A stretch of DNA of 64,000 nucleotides from Rhodovulum steppense (GTDB taxonomy: Bacteria > Pseudomonadota > Alphaproteobacteria > Rhodobacterales > Rhodobacteraceae): assembly GCF_004339675.1 (NCBI RefSeq), contig NZ_SLVM01000006.1, positions 62,001 to 126,000 of the forward strand, read 5' to 3'. The translations under genes and the position numbers were made by a program. How positions within the stretch are numbered: position 1 is the first letter of the stretch; the number at the start of each line of letters is the position of its first letter. The notes beneath the pieces were generated by a model. It was not told where the DNA came from, searched no databases, and saw only the letters and a list, made by a program, of their open reading frames with translations. Of the stretch, positions 1 through 8,732 are shown in pieces.

Positions 1-2
1 AA

Positions 3-464
3 AGGCCCCGCTCGGTCTGGACCCATGTCTTCCGCACCCGCACCGTCCTTTATACCGTGCTCTGGTCGGCGGTCGGCGTGGGCCTGATGGTCGCGCTGTT
101 CGTGCGCTCCGACATCGACCTGACGGTGGCGCCGATCCGCAACCCGACCTTCGTGACGCTGTCGGACGGCTCGATCCGCAACGCCTATGAGGTGCGTGTG
201 CGCAACATGCAGGGCGAGGCGCGCGATTTCGCGATCACCGTCGTCCCGGCGGATGTCTTCAAGATCGAGATCGAGGGCGCCGAGGGCGGCACGTTCACCG
301 TTGCGCCGGATGCGACCGAGCTCAAGCGCGTCTATGTCATCGTCCCCCCGGGCAGCGCCCCGGCAACCGCCCAGAGCACGCCAATGCGGCTGTGGCTGGA
401 AGACCTGGCCGCCGCCGAGCGGGCCTTCAACGACACCATCTTTCACGGAAGGACAACGCCATGA
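3..464 (+). CDS. ccoG: Cytochrome c oxidase accessory protein CcoG (3' part only)
   Basis: This is the C-terminal end of CcoG (FixG/RdxA type), the membrane polyferredoxin needed to assemble cbb3 cytochrome c oxidase, probably through copper reduction. The gene enters the window already in frame, so the cysteine-rich ferredoxin part is not visible. What remains is one membrane helix (LWSAVGVGLMVALFV, about bases 60-105) and the Ig-like periplasmic C-terminal domain that closes CcoG proteins. The stop overlaps the ccoH start in an ATGA junction (461-464), and ccoH, ccoI and ccoS follow, the usual ccoGHIS order. The assignment rests on this C-terminal domain and on gene context. The truncation is only the window edge. 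Confidence 0.9.
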   Translation, partial: RPRSVWTHVFRTRTVLYTVLWSAVGVGLMVALFVRSDIDLTVAPIRNPTFVTLSDGSIRNAYEVRVRNMQGEARDFAITVVPADVFKIEIEGAEGGTFTVAPDATELKRVYVIVPPGSAPATAQSTPMRLWLEDLAAAERAFNDTIFHGRTTP

Positions 465-925
465 AAACGAATGAACTGACAGGTCGAAAGGTTCTTTTCA
501 TCGTGGTTTCGTTCTTCGGGGTCATCATCGTCGTCAACCTCTTCATGGCGTTCAAGGCGGTCAGCACCTTCCCCGGCCTGGAGGTCAAGAACTCCTATGT
601 CGCCAGCCAGCATTTTGACGCGATGCGCGACGCGCAAGAGGCGCTGGGCTGGACCGCAGGGGCCGATTACGACGCCGCGGCGGGGCTGTTCCTGCTGCGC
701 CTGACGGATGCCGATGGCTTGCCGGTGCGGGCGCCCGAGGTGGCGGTAACGATCGGCCGGGCGACCAGCACGCGCGACGACCGCGCACCCGGACTGACCT
801 ATTACAACGGCGCGTTCTCGGCGCCCATGGAACTTGGCCCCGGCTACTGGACGGTGCGTCTCGAAGCCCGGGCCGCGGATGGCACGCTGTTCCGCCAGCG
901 GCTGCAGCTTTACGTCCGGGGCTAG
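461..925 (+). CDS. ccoH: FixH/CcoH family cbb3 oxidase assembly protein
   Basis: CcoH (FixH) is a small inner-membrane protein that helps assemble or stabilise cbb3 cytochrome c oxidase. The 154-residue product has a short basic cytoplasmic N-terminus (KTNELTGRK), one membrane helix at about residues 9-31, and a periplasmic domain carrying the family stretch SYVASQHFDAMRDAQEALGW at about residues 44-63. Length and layout are normal for FixH. The chosen ATG overlaps the ccoG stop (ATGA) and lies behind the AAGGA of a ribosome site. An in-frame start further upstream would run into ccoG and is not needed. ccoI begins 4 bases after the stop. Confidence 0.92.
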   Translation: MKTNELTGRKVLFIVVSFFGVIIVVNLFMAFKAVSTFPGLEVKNSYVASQHFDAMRDAQEALGWTAGADYDAAAGLFLLRLTDADGLPVRAPEVAVTIGRATSTRDDRAPGLTYYNGAFSAPMELGPGYWTVRLEARAADGTLFRQRLQLYVRG

Positions 926-929
926 GACG

Positions 930-3122
930 ATGGGCGCCGCGCTTCCGTCCCGGCCCGCGGCCTGCCCGGCCTGCGCGGTGGTCCCCTCGGCCGAGGCGCT
1001 GGCCGAGGCTGCTGCGCCGCGGGATGCACGACTGGTACTGTCCCTGCCCACGATCCATTGTGCGGGATGCATCTCGGCGGTCGAGCGTGCCCTGGAGGCG
1101 ACCCCCGGCGTGCGGGAGGCGCGCGTGAACCTGACGTTGAAACGCGTCGCAGTCGCAACCGAACCGGACCTGACCGCCGAGGCCCTGATCACCGTGCTCG
1201 ACCGGGCAGGCTACGAGGCGCATGAGCTCGACGCCGGCATGATCGCCGCGACCGCGACCGACAGGGCAGGGCGCGACCTGTTGATGCGCATCGCGGTCTC
1301 GGGCTTTGCGATGATGAACATCATGCTGCTGTCGGTGGCGGTCTGGTCGGGGGCCAGCGACTTCACCCGCGACATGTTCCACTGGATCTCGGCGATGATC
1401 GCATTGCCCACCGTCGCCTTTGCCGGCCAGCCCTTCTTTCGCAGCGCCGCACGGGCGCTGGGGGCGCGACGGCTGAACATGGATGTGCCGATTTCCCTGG
1501 CGCTGATCCTGGCCACGGGCTTTTCGCTTTACGAGACCTCGCAGCACGGGCCGCACGCCTATTTCGACGCGGCGGTCGCGCTGACCTTCTTCCTTCTGGC
1601 GGGGCGCTATCTCGACCACCGTACCCGCGCGGTGGCGCGCTCCGCGGCCGAGGAACTGGCCGCGCTGGAAGTGCCGCGCGCGATCAGGCGGCGGGCCGAC
1701 GGCACCGAGGAAACCGTGCCCGTGGCCGGAATCACGGTGGGCGACATCGTGCTGGTGAAACCCGGCGCGCGCGTGCCGGTGGACGGCGTGATCGCCGAGG
1801 GCCGGTCCGAGATCGACCGTTCCCTGCTGACCGGAGAGACCCTGCCCGCCTATGCCGAGCCCGGTCTTGCGGTCTCGGCGGGCGAGGTGAACCTGACCGG
1901 GCCGCTTGCCGTGACCGTCACCGCCGCGGGGCAGGACACGTCGCTGCACCGCATGGCAGAACTGGTGGCTGTCGCCGAAAGCGCGAAGAACCGCTACACC
2001 TCGCTCGCCGACCGGGCGGCGCGGGTCTATTCGCCCGGTGTGCATGTGCTGGCGCTGGGCGCGTTTATCGGCTGGCTCTGGCTGTCGGGGGGCGATGTCC
2101 GGCTGTCGGTCAACATCGCGGTGGCACTGTTGATCATCACCTGCCCCTGTGCGCTGGGCCTTGCGGTACCGGCGGTGAGCACGGCGGCTTCGGGACGGCT
2201 GTTCCGCAAGGGCATGCTTATCAAGGACGGCACCGTGCTGGAACGCCTGGCCGAGGTCGATACGGTCGTGTTCGACAAGACCGGCACCCTGACGCTGGGC
2301 ATGCCGGAACCAACCAATCTGGGCGAGCATGCGAGGCGCGATCTGGAAATCGCGCTGGCGCTAGCCGAGGCATCGGGCCACCCGCTGGCCCGCGCGCTGG
2401 CCGATGCAGCGCGCAAGGCGGGGCTGCACCCCGCGCGGCTGTCGGATATCCGCGAGGTGCCGGGCCACGGGGTCGAGGGGCGGTTGGCGGGCGAGACAGT
2501 GCGCCTGGGCCGCGCCGCCTGGGTCGGGGCCGAAGCCGCGGGCACGACAGCGGCCTGGCTGCGCATGGGACAGGCGACGCCGGTCGCCTTCACCTTTGCC
2601 GACCGTCTGCGGCCGGGGGCCGAGGCGGCCATCGCGGCACTCAGGGCGCAGGGCATGGCGGTGCGTCTGGTTTCGGGCGATGCTCCGGCGCCGGTGGCCG
2701 AACTGGCGGCCCGGCTGGGCATCGCCGACTGGACCGCCGAGGCGCTGCCCGGCGACAAGGCGGCGCTGATCCACGGGCTGACCGAGCGCGGTTCCCGGGT
2801 CCTGATGATCGGCGACGGGCTGAACGACACCGCTGCCCTTGCCGCCGCGCATGCCTCGATCTCGCCCGCGACCGCGCTTGATGCGGCGCGCGTCGCCTCC
2901 GACATCGTCCTGCTGGGCACCGATCTGACGCCGCTGGGCGAGGTGGTGACGACCGCGCGCAAGGCCGTGCGCCGCATCCATGAGAACTTCACGATATCCG
3001 CCATCTACAACGTGATCGCCATACCGATCGCGCTGGTGGGCTTTGCCACACCGCTGGCCGCGGCGCTGGCGATGTCGGCCTCCTCGATCACCGTTTCGCT
3101 CAACGCGCTGCGGCTACGGTGA
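930..3122 (+). CDS. ccoI: Copper-transporting P1B-type ATPase CcoI (FixI)
   Basis: CcoI is a P-type ATPase that exports copper across the inner membrane for insertion into cbb3 cytochrome c oxidase. The 730-residue protein shows the expected parts in order: a heavy-metal-associated domain with CAGC (Cys44, Cys47) near the N-terminus, an extra CPAC at 12-15, membrane helices, the actuator loop with LLTGET, the membrane metal site CPC inside TCPCALGL (about residue 404), the phosphorylation site DKTGT, the SGHPLA nucleotide-binding His-Pro motif and the hinge GDGLNDTAAL. The ATG follows the ccoH stop by 4 bases. Position between ccoH and ccoS makes CcoI far more likely than a general CopA exporter. 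Confidence 0.95.
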   Translation: MGAALPSRPAACPACAVVPSAEALAEAAAPRDARLVLSLPTIHCAGCISAVERALEATPGVREARVNLTLKRVAVATEPDLTAEALITVLDRAGYEAHELDAGMIAATATDRAGRDLLMRIAVSGFAMMNIMLLSVAVWSGASDFTRDMFHWISAMIALPTVAFAGQPFFRSAARALGARRLNMDVPISLALILATGFSLYETSQHGPHAYFDAAVALTFFLLAGRYLDHRTRAVARSAAEELAALEVPRAIRRRADGTEETVPVAGITVGDIVLVKPGARVPVDGVIAEGRSEIDRSLLTGETLPAYAEPGLAVSAGEVNLTGPLAVTVTAAGQDTSLHRMAELVAVAESAKNRYTSLADRAARVYSPGVHVLALGAFIGWLWLSGGDVRLSVNIAVALLIITCPCALGLAVPAVSTAASGRLFRKGMLIKDGTVLERLAEVDTVVFDKTGTLTLGMPEPTNLGEHARRDLEIALALAEASGHPLARALADAARKAGLHPARLSDIREVPGHGVEGRLAGETVRLGRAAWVGAEAAGTTAAWLRMGQATPVAFTFADRLRPGAEAAIAALRAQGMAVRLVSGDAPAPVAELAARLGIADWTAEALPGDKAALIHGLTERGSRVLMIGDGLNDTAALAAAHASISPATALDAARVASDIVLLGTDLTPLGEVVTTARKAVRRIHENFTISAIYNVIAIPIALVGFATPLAAALAMSASSITVSLNALRLR

Positions 3123-3127
3123 ACGCG

Positions 3128-3286
3128 ATGGAGGTGCTCGCCTTCCTGATCCCGATCGCGCTGTTTCTCGGCGGTCTGGGGCTTGCGGCCTTCTTCTGGG
3201 CATTGAAGGACCAGCAGTTCGATGATCCGGAAGGGGATTCTCGGCGCATTCTGAACGACGACTGGGACGACCAGCCGCGGCCCTGA
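3128..3286 (+). CDS. ccoS: Cbb3-type cytochrome oxidase assembly protein CcoS
   Basis: CcoS is a tiny single-span membrane protein required for metal and haem insertion into cbb3 oxidase. The 52-residue product has one helix (LAFLIPIALFLGGLGLAAFF) followed by the family tail KDQQFDDPEGDSRRIL, which matches the conserved Q-[YF]-DDPEGD-RRIL signature. The ATG at 3128 gives the usual MxVLxxLIP beginning. A GTG at 3119 that overlaps the ccoI stop (GTGA) is also in frame and would add three residues, so the exact start is uncertain. It closes the ccoGHIS operon. The next gene is on the other strand. Confidence 0.92.
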   Translation: MEVLAFLIPIALFLGGLGLAAFFWALKDQQFDDPEGDSRRILNDDWDDQPRP

Positions 3287-3374
3287 CCGCCCTGCATCCG
3301 CCGGTTGACTGTTGAGGGGACGACGATGGGGCGTCGATTGCCCATGACACCACGCCGACCGGGAAGGCCGTCGT

Positions 3375-3734
3375 TCAGACCGCACCTTGCACCAGTTCGA
3401 TCCGGTTGCCGAACGGGTCGTCGATGAAGAACCGCCGCAGCCCGGGCACGCGGTCATCCCAGTGCAGGTCGAGTCCCGCCCGCTCCAGCCGTTCGGCCAG
3501 AGCGTCGAGCTTGCGCACCATCAGCGCGGGATGCGCCTTGCGCGCCGGACGAAAGTCGGGCTCGACGCCCAGATGGATCCGCAGCTCACCGCGCTGGAAC
3601 CATACGCCGCCGACAGCCCCGAAAGGGCGCGCGTCCTCGTCAAGGCCCAGCAAGTCGCCATAGAAGGCGCGCGCCTGCGCCTCGCCGCCTGCGGGCATGG
3701 CAAGCTGGACATGGTGCAGGGCGTGGGGGAACAT
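3375..3734 (-). CDS. VOC family (glyoxalase/dioxygenase-fold) protein
   Basis: A 119-residue single-domain protein of the vicinal-oxygen-chelate fold. It begins MFPHALHHVQLAMP, continues with ARAFYGDLLGL and contains LRIHLGVEP and FGNRIELVQ, which supply the usual His/Glu metal ligands of the betaalphabetabetabeta modules. The start at 3734 is set by a good ribosome site (GAGGAGG 6-12 bases upstream). Longer in-frame starts would reach into the neighbouring divergent transporter leader. The substrate cannot be told from sequence; relatives include glyoxalases, fosfomycin-resistance-like enzymes and uncharacterised proteins. It stands alone, convergent with ccoS and divergent from the ABC importer. 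Confidence 0.85.
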   Translation of the reverse strand: MFPHALHHVQLAMPAGGEAQARAFYGDLLGLDEDARPFGAVGGVWFQRGELRIHLGVEPDFRPARKAHPALMVRKLDALAERLERAGLDLHWDDRVPGLRRFFIDDPFGNRIELVQGAV

Positions 3735-3948
3735 CTCTGCCTCCTCTGGCCACCCGGGCAGGCGCGGCCGCCGCGCTGATACGGTCGAAGGGCCGAGTGC
3801 CGCCACGAAGGAGGATGACCGGTTTTCGGGCAGATGCAAGCGAGCCGGGCAAGAAGCACGCCCCAGAGAATGCGAGACCGTTGCAGCCCGGGGTGCAGGC
3901 GGTCTAGAAGCGAGGGAATGTGACAGCCACCGCTTGGGACGGCGCCGG
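3735..3948 (+). promoter_or_regulatory. Long leader of the first BMP-type ABC operon
   Basis: A 214-base untranslated stretch between divergent genes. Near the downstream gene it has an inverted repeat AGACCG (3875-3880) / CGGTCT (3900-3905) with inner GCA/TGC pairing, which could form an RNA hairpin some 45 bases before the GTG start. It also contains a possible 30-codon leader frame starting at the ATG at 3815 directly behind AAGGAGG and ending at the TAG at 3905-3907. No known riboswitch class was recognised. Both structures may be chance in GC-rich DNA. Confidence 0.3.
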
Positions 3949-5469
3949 GTGACAGCACTACTGACAGTCGAGGGGCTGACCAAGGCCTATCCCGGGGTGA
4001 TCGCCAACGATCATGTCGGCTTCGACATCGCACAGGGCGAGGTGCATGCGCTTCTGGGCGAGAACGGTGCGGGCAAGTCCACCCTCGTCAAGATGATCTA
4101 CGGCCTCGTGCAGCCGGATGCGGGCCGCATGACCCTGCGCGGCAAGCCTTATGTCCCCGCCAGCCCCAGCGCCGCCCGCAAGGCGGGCGTGGCGATGGTG
4201 TTCCAGCATTTCAGCCTGTTCGACGCGCTGAGCGTGGCCGAGAACATCGCGCTGGGGATGGAGACGCCGCCGCCGATGCGTCGGCTCGCCGCCCGAATCC
4301 GCGAGGTCAGCGAAACCTACGGCCTGCCGCTGACTCCCGACCGGCTGGTGGGCGGCCTGTCCGCGGGCGAACGCCAGCGGGTCGAGATCATCCGCTGTCT
4401 GTTGCAGGATCCGCGCCTGCTGATCATGGACGAACCGACCAGCGTGCTGACTCCGCAGGAGGTTGCGATCCTGTTCGCCACGCTGCGCAAGCTCGCCGCC
4501 GAGGGCACCGCGATCCTTTATATCTCGCACAAGCTCGAGGAAATCCGCACGCTTTGCGACCGGGCGACGATCCTGCGTCGCGGCCGCGTCGTCGAAAGCT
4601 GCAACCCGCGCGAGAAGTCCGCCGCGCAACTGGCCGAGATGATGGTGGGGACGAAACTGACCGCCCCGTCGCGGGCGGGCGGCAATCCGGGCGGCGTCGT
4701 GCTGGAGGTGTCGGGGCTGTCCCTGCCATCGGCAAACCCCTTCGGCACGTCCTTGCGCGATATCTCGTTTTCCGTCCGGGCGGGCGAGATCCTCGGCATC
4801 GGCGGGGTGGCGGGCAATGGTCAGGACGAATTGCTGGACGCGCTGTCGGGCGAGGCCGCCGTCACCCCCGGTGCGGTCCGGCTCCGGGGTCGGCCGATCG
4901 GCGCGCTCGGCCCCGGCCCCCGGCGCCGCGTCGCGGTGCTGGCCGCGCCCGAGGAACGGCTGGGCCATGCCGCAGCCCCCGACATGAGCCTGACCGAGAA
5001 CGCCATGCTGACAGCGGCGATCCGCGAGGGGCTGGCGGCGCGGGGTTTTCTGAAATGGCCTGCCGCGAAGGCCTTTGCCGAGAAGGTGATCGCGGCCTTC
5101 GATGTGCGCACCCCCGGCCCCGGCAATGCCGCGCGCTCGCTGTCGGGCGGCAACCTGCAGAAATTCGTGATCGGGCGCGAGGTCTTGCAGCGTCCCGAGG
5201 TGCTGGTCGTGAACCAGCCGACCTGGGGCGTCGACGCATCCGCCGCCGCGGCGATCCGGCAGTCGCTGCTGGATCTGGCCGCATCGGGGACAGCGGTGAT
5301 CGTCATCAGCCAGGATCTGGACGAGCTGATGGAGATCTCGGACCGCTTCGCCGCGCTGAACGAGGGCCGCCTGTCGCCGCCGCGCCCGGCGCAGGGGCTG
5401 ACGCTGGAGGAAATCGGGCTGATGCTGGGTGGCGCCCATGACATGGAGGTGGCGCATGTGGCCGAGTGA
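3949..5469 (+). CDS. BMP-family ABC importer, ATP-binding protein (double ABC domain)
   Basis: The energising subunit of a sugar-type ABC importer of the BMP/nucleoside class. The 506-residue protein carries two ABC cassettes in tandem. The first has Walker A GENGAGKST, signature LSAGERQRVEI and Walker B LLIMDEPTSVL. The second has a degenerate Walker A (GVAGNGQDELL), LSGGNLQKFVIGRE and VLVVNQPTWGVD, as usual in this family. The GTG start (VTALLTVEGLTKAYPG) puts the first cassette at the N-terminus as in homologues. Two permeases and a BMP substrate-binding protein follow directly, so this is a complete importer operon. Likely cargo is a nucleoside, purine base or related compound, but the exact ligand is not known. 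Confidence 0.9.
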   Translation: MTALLTVEGLTKAYPGVIANDHVGFDIAQGEVHALLGENGAGKSTLVKMIYGLVQPDAGRMTLRGKPYVPASPSAARKAGVAMVFQHFSLFDALSVAENIALGMETPPPMRRLAARIREVSETYGLPLTPDRLVGGLSAGERQRVEIIRCLLQDPRLLIMDEPTSVLTPQEVAILFATLRKLAAEGTAILYISHKLEEIRTLCDRATILRRGRVVESCNPREKSAAQLAEMMVGTKLTAPSRAGGNPGGVVLEVSGLSLPSANPFGTSLRDISFSVRAGEILGIGGVAGNGQDELLDALSGEAAVTPGAVRLRGRPIGALGPGPRRRVAVLAAPEERLGHAAAPDMSLTENAMLTAAIREGLAARGFLKWPAAKAFAEKVIAAFDVRTPGPGNAARSLSGGNLQKFVIGREVLQRPEVLVVNQPTWGVDASAAAAIRQSLLDLAASGTAVIVISQDLDELMEISDRFAALNEGRLSPPRPAQGLTLEEIGLMLGGAHDMEVAHVAE

Positions 5470-5478
5470 GGCGCAGCC

Positions 5479-6564
5479 ATGATCCGCCTTGAAAAACGCC
5501 CCCAGCCGTCGCGGGCCTGGACCGTGGCGACGCCGCTGCTGGCCGTGGCGCTGACCATGGTGGCGGGCGGGCTGATGTTCGCCCTTCTGGGCAAGGATCC
5601 GGTCGTGGCGATCCGCACGATCTTCTGGGATCCGTTGTTTCACGAGCAGTTCGCCAGCTATTCGCGGCCGCAATTGCTGGTCAAGGCGGGGCCGCTGATC
5701 CTGATCGCGATCGGATTGTCGCTGGGCTTTCGCGCGGGCATCTGGAATATCGGTGCCGAGGGGCAATACATCATGGGCGCGCTTGCGGGCGCGGGCGTGG
5801 CGCTGGCGCTTTACCCGCTGGATGCGTGGTTCCTGTTCCCGCTGATGGTGGTGGCCGGCGCGCTGGGCGGCTGGGCCTGGGCGATGATCCCGGCCATCCT
5901 GAAGACGCGGTTCCGCACCAACGAGATCCTCGTCTCGCTGCTGCTGGTCTATGTCGCCGAGCAGGTGCTGGCCTCGATGGCGCTGGGGCTGATGAAGAAT
6001 CCCGAGGGCGGCGGTTTTCCGGGCAGCCGCAACCTCCAGCACTACCCCGCCGCGGCCAATACCGAACTGATCGCGGGCACCGGCATGCATTGGGGCGTGG
6101 CCGCCGCCTTCATCGCGGTGATCGCGGTCTATGTGCTGCTGACCCGGCATATCCTGGGCTTCCAGATCCGGCTGGCGGGCCAGAGTCCGCGCGCCGCGCG
6201 CTTTGCGGGCGTCAACCCGAACGCGCTGGTGGTGATCTGCCTTGGCCTGTCGGGGGCGCTGGCGGGGCTTGCAGGGCTGTTCGAAGTGGCGGGGCCAGGC
6301 GGGCGGATCAATATCGGCTTCAACCAGGGTTATGGCTTCACCGCGATCATCGTGGCCTTCCTGGGTCGGCTGCACCCGGTCGGGATCCTGCTGGCGGGGC
6401 TTCTGATGGCGCTGACCTATATCGGCGGTGAACTTGCACAATTCATGCTTGGCATTCCGTCCGCCGCGATCCAGGCCTTTCAGGGCATGCTGCTTTTCTT
6501 CCTTCTGGGGGTCGATGTCTTGTCCAATTACCACATCCGCCTCGGCCGCCGGAGGGCCGCCTGA
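5479..6564 (+). CDS. BMP-family ABC importer, permease 1
   Basis: A 361-residue inner-membrane permease of the branched-chain/nucleoside type (BPD_transp_2 fold). It has about eight to ten hydrophobic helices and the family signatures GFRAGIWNIGAEGQYIMGAL and ILKTRFRTNEILVSLLL, the latter in the cytoplasmic coupling loop. It probably pairs with the shorter permease encoded next. The ATG lies 9 bases after the ATPase gene, and its stop overlaps the start of permease 2 by one base. Homologues in nucleoside importers (NupP/YufP type) show the same length and motifs. Transport of nucleosides or purines is inferred from family, not shown. Confidence 0.9.
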   Translation: MIRLEKRPQPSRAWTVATPLLAVALTMVAGGLMFALLGKDPVVAIRTIFWDPLFHEQFASYSRPQLLVKAGPLILIAIGLSLGFRAGIWNIGAEGQYIMGALAGAGVALALYPLDAWFLFPLMVVAGALGGWAWAMIPAILKTRFRTNEILVSLLLVYVAEQVLASMALGLMKNPEGGGFPGSRNLQHYPAAANTELIAGTGMHWGVAAAFIAVIAVYVLLTRHILGFQIRLAGQSPRAARFAGVNPNALVVICLGLSGALAGLAGLFEVAGPGGRINIGFNQGYGFTAIIVAFLGRLHPVGILLAGLLMALTYIGGELAQFMLGIPSAAIQAFQGMLLFFLLGVDVLSNYHIRLGRRRAA

Positions 6565-7496
6565 TGGATTTCGGCGCGATCAATCCGACGGTTCTGGCGG
6601 CCTCTCTGATGGTGGCCTCGACGCCGATCCTGCTGGCCGCGATCGGCGAACTGGTGGTCGAGAAATCCGGCGTGCTGAACCTGGGCGTCGAGGGCATGAT
6701 GATCACCGGGGCGATTGTCGGCTTCGCCATCGCGGTCGAGACCGGCAGCCCGGCGCTGGGCTTTCTGACGGCGATGGCCGGAGGGGCGGCGCTGTCCCTG
6801 ATCTTCGGCGTGCTCACGCAGGTGCTGATGTCGAACCAGGTGGCGACGGGGCTTGCACTGACATTGTTCGGGCTGGGGTTTTCGGCCCTGATCGGGCAGG
6901 GCTATGTCGGCGTCAAGCCGCCCGCCCTGGCGAAACCGGATCTGGGTCTGCTGGCCGATATTCCGGTGCTGGGCCGTGTCCTGTTTTCCCATGACCTGAT
7001 CGTCTATCTCAGCCTGGCGCTGGTGGTCGCGGTCTGGGCCTTCCTGCGCTTTACCCGGGCCGGGCTGATCCTGCGCGCGGTGGGCGAGAACCACGATGCG
7101 GCGCATGCGCTGGGCTACAAGGTGGTGCGCATCAGGTTGGCCGCCATCGCCTTTGGCGGCGCCTGCGCGGGGCTGGGGGGCGCCTATCTCAGCCTGATGC
7201 GCGTGCCGCAATGGACCGAGGGCATGACCGCGGGCGCGGGCTGGATCGCGCTGGCGATCGTGGTCTTCGCAAGCTGGCGGGCGGGGCGGGTGCTGCTGGG
7301 TGCCTATCTTTTCGGCGGCGTCGCGGTGCTGCAACTGAACCTGCAGGCCGCCGGTGTCGCGGTTCCGGTCGAACTCTTGTCGGCTTCGCCCTATCTGGTA
7401 ACGATCATCGTGCTCGTCATCATCTCGGCCGACCGGGGCCGCGCGGCGCTGAATGCGCCCGCCTCGCTGGGACGGGTTTTTCACGCCTCTAGTTGA
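6564..7496 (+). CDS. BMP-family ABC importer, permease 2
   Basis: The second permease of the importer, 310 residues, about eight to nine membrane helices. It carries the paired-permease signature EKSGVLNLGVEGMMITGA near residues 33-50 and the late loop LRAVGENHDAAHALGY, both typical of the NupQ/YufQ partner subunit. Its start overlaps the previous stop by one base (TGATG), so the two are translationally coupled. The gene for the periplasmic binding protein follows after 55 bases. Confidence 0.9.
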   Translation: MDFGAINPTVLAASLMVASTPILLAAIGELVVEKSGVLNLGVEGMMITGAIVGFAIAVETGSPALGFLTAMAGGAALSLIFGVLTQVLMSNQVATGLALTLFGLGFSALIGQGYVGVKPPALAKPDLGLLADIPVLGRVLFSHDLIVYLSLALVVAVWAFLRFTRAGLILRAVGENHDAAHALGYKVVRIRLAAIAFGGACAGLGGAYLSLMRVPQWTEGMTAGAGWIALAIVVFASWRAGRVLLGAYLFGGVAVLQLNLQAAGVAVPVELLSASPYLVTIIVLVIISADRGRAALNAPASLGRVFHASS

Positions 7497-7551
7497 GGCG
7501 CCGCCAACCGGGGGCCCGATGGCCGCCCGCCAACACGGGAGACAAAGATCC

Positions 7552-8625
7552 ATGAACCGCAGAACATTGCTTGCCTCTGCCGCCTTCGCTTTGGGCCTTG
7601 CCGGGGCCGCCGCGGCCCAGGACCCGGTCAAGGTCGGCTTCGTCTATGTCGGCCCGATCGGCGATGGCGGCTGGACCTATGAACATGACAAGGGGCGCCT
7701 GGCCGTCGAGGCGCATTTCGGCGATGCGGTGGAAACGGTCTACCAGGAAAGCGTGCCCGAAGGCGCCGACGCGGAACGGGTGATGACGCAGATGGCGCTG
7801 TCGGGCGCTGATCTGATCTTTGCCACCTCGTTCGGGTTCATGGATCCGGTGATCAACGTCGCGCAGAAATTCCCCGATGTGAAGTTCGAGCATGCCACCG
7901 GCTACAAGCGCGCGGACAATGTCAGCACCTATTCCGCCCGCTTCTACGAAGGTCGCGCGGTGCAGGGGCTGATCGCCGGGCACATGACGGAATCGAACAT
8001 CATCGGCTATATCGCCTCCTACCCGATCCCCGAGGTCGTCCGCGGCATCAACTCGGCCTTCATCCATGCAAGACAGGTGAATCCGGACGTCCAGTTCAAG
8101 GTGATCTGGGCCTATACCTGGTTCGACCCTGCCAAGGAGGCCGACGCGGCAACCGCCCTCATCGAACAGGGGGCGGATGTCATCCTGCAGCACACCGACT
8201 CGACCGCGCCACAGGCCGCGGCCGAGCGTGCGGGCAATGTCTACACCTTCGGGCAGGCCTCCGACATGATCGAATACGCGCCGAAGCCGCGAATCTCCTC
8301 GATCATCGACAATTGGGCACCCTATTACATCGAGCGGGTGCAGGCGGTGATCGACGGCACTTGGGAAAGCGAGGACACCTGGGACGGGATCGCCCCTGGC
8401 ATGGTCGGTATCGGCGAGATCACGGACGCGGTGCCCGCCGAGGTCAAGGCCGAAGCCGAGGCGCTGATCGCGGCGATGGCGAGCGGAGAATATCATCCCT
8501 TCACCGGCCCGCTGAACCGGCAGGACGGCACGCCCTGGCTGGCCGAGGGCGAGGTGGCGGATGATGGCACGCTTCTGGGCATGAACTTCTATGTCGAGGG
8601 GCTGACGGGCGCGGTTCCGCAATAA
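7552..8625 (+). CDS. BMP family ABC importer substrate-binding protein
   Basis: The periplasmic ligand-binding protein of the importer. It has 357 residues with an N-terminal export signal MNRRTLLASAAFALGLAGAAAA ending at an AxA cleavage site. The RR could make it Tat-like, although Sec export is also possible. The mature part begins VKVGFVYVGPIGDGGWTYEHD, the BMP (PnrA-like) opening, and keeps the GADLIFATSFGF, FEHATGY and EGRAVQGLIAG segments. No lipobox is seen. The start at 7552 is preceded by GGGAGAC. This protein differs clearly from the second BMP protein at 37893, so the two importers are probably not redundant copies. Confidence 0.92.
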   Translation: MNRRTLLASAAFALGLAGAAAAQDPVKVGFVYVGPIGDGGWTYEHDKGRLAVEAHFGDAVETVYQESVPEGADAERVMTQMALSGADLIFATSFGFMDPVINVAQKFPDVKFEHATGYKRADNVSTYSARFYEGRAVQGLIAGHMTESNIIGYIASYPIPEVVRGINSAFIHARQVNPDVQFKVIWAYTWFDPAKEADAATALIEQGADVILQHTDSTAPQAAAERAGNVYTFGQASDMIEYAPKPRISSIIDNWAPYYIERVQAVIDGTWESEDTWDGIAPGMVGIGEITDAVPAEVKAEAEALIAAMASGEYHPFTGPLNRQDGTPWLAEGEVADDGTLLGMNFYVEGLTGAVPQ

Positions 8626-8638
8626 GGCGGGCCGGGCC

Positions 8639-8681
8639 GGGGGCGCTGCCCCCGCCGCCGGGATAATTCGGGCCAGAAGAG
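8639..8681 (+). repeat. GC hairpin plus Rhodobacterales-type intergenic motif, copy A
   Basis: Directly after the BMP gene lies a hairpin (GGGGGC at 8639-8644, GCCCCC at 8648-8653) followed by CCGGGATAATTCGGGCCAGA. The second part is a diverged copy of a motif that recurs at 17170-17206 (minus), 35542-35572 and 61936-61968. It probably marks the end of the transporter operon, as a terminator-like or processing element. Its function is not known to me. Confidence 0.6.
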
Positions 8682-8732
8682 GGCGCGCGGCGGGGCTTTG
8701 GCTTTGCCGCGCGCTTGCGTTATGTCGGGGGT

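Noticed and set aside
3871-3920. TPP-riboswitch-like strings (GGGGTGC, GAGGGAA) before the first importer
   Set aside because: The conserved CTGAGA and the TGAACCTGAT core are missing, and the order of the strings is wrong for a TPP riboswitch.
3958-6534. An 858-codon open frame on the minus strand
   Set aside because: It is antisense to the first importer ATPase and permease, whose motifs are unambiguous on the plus strand.
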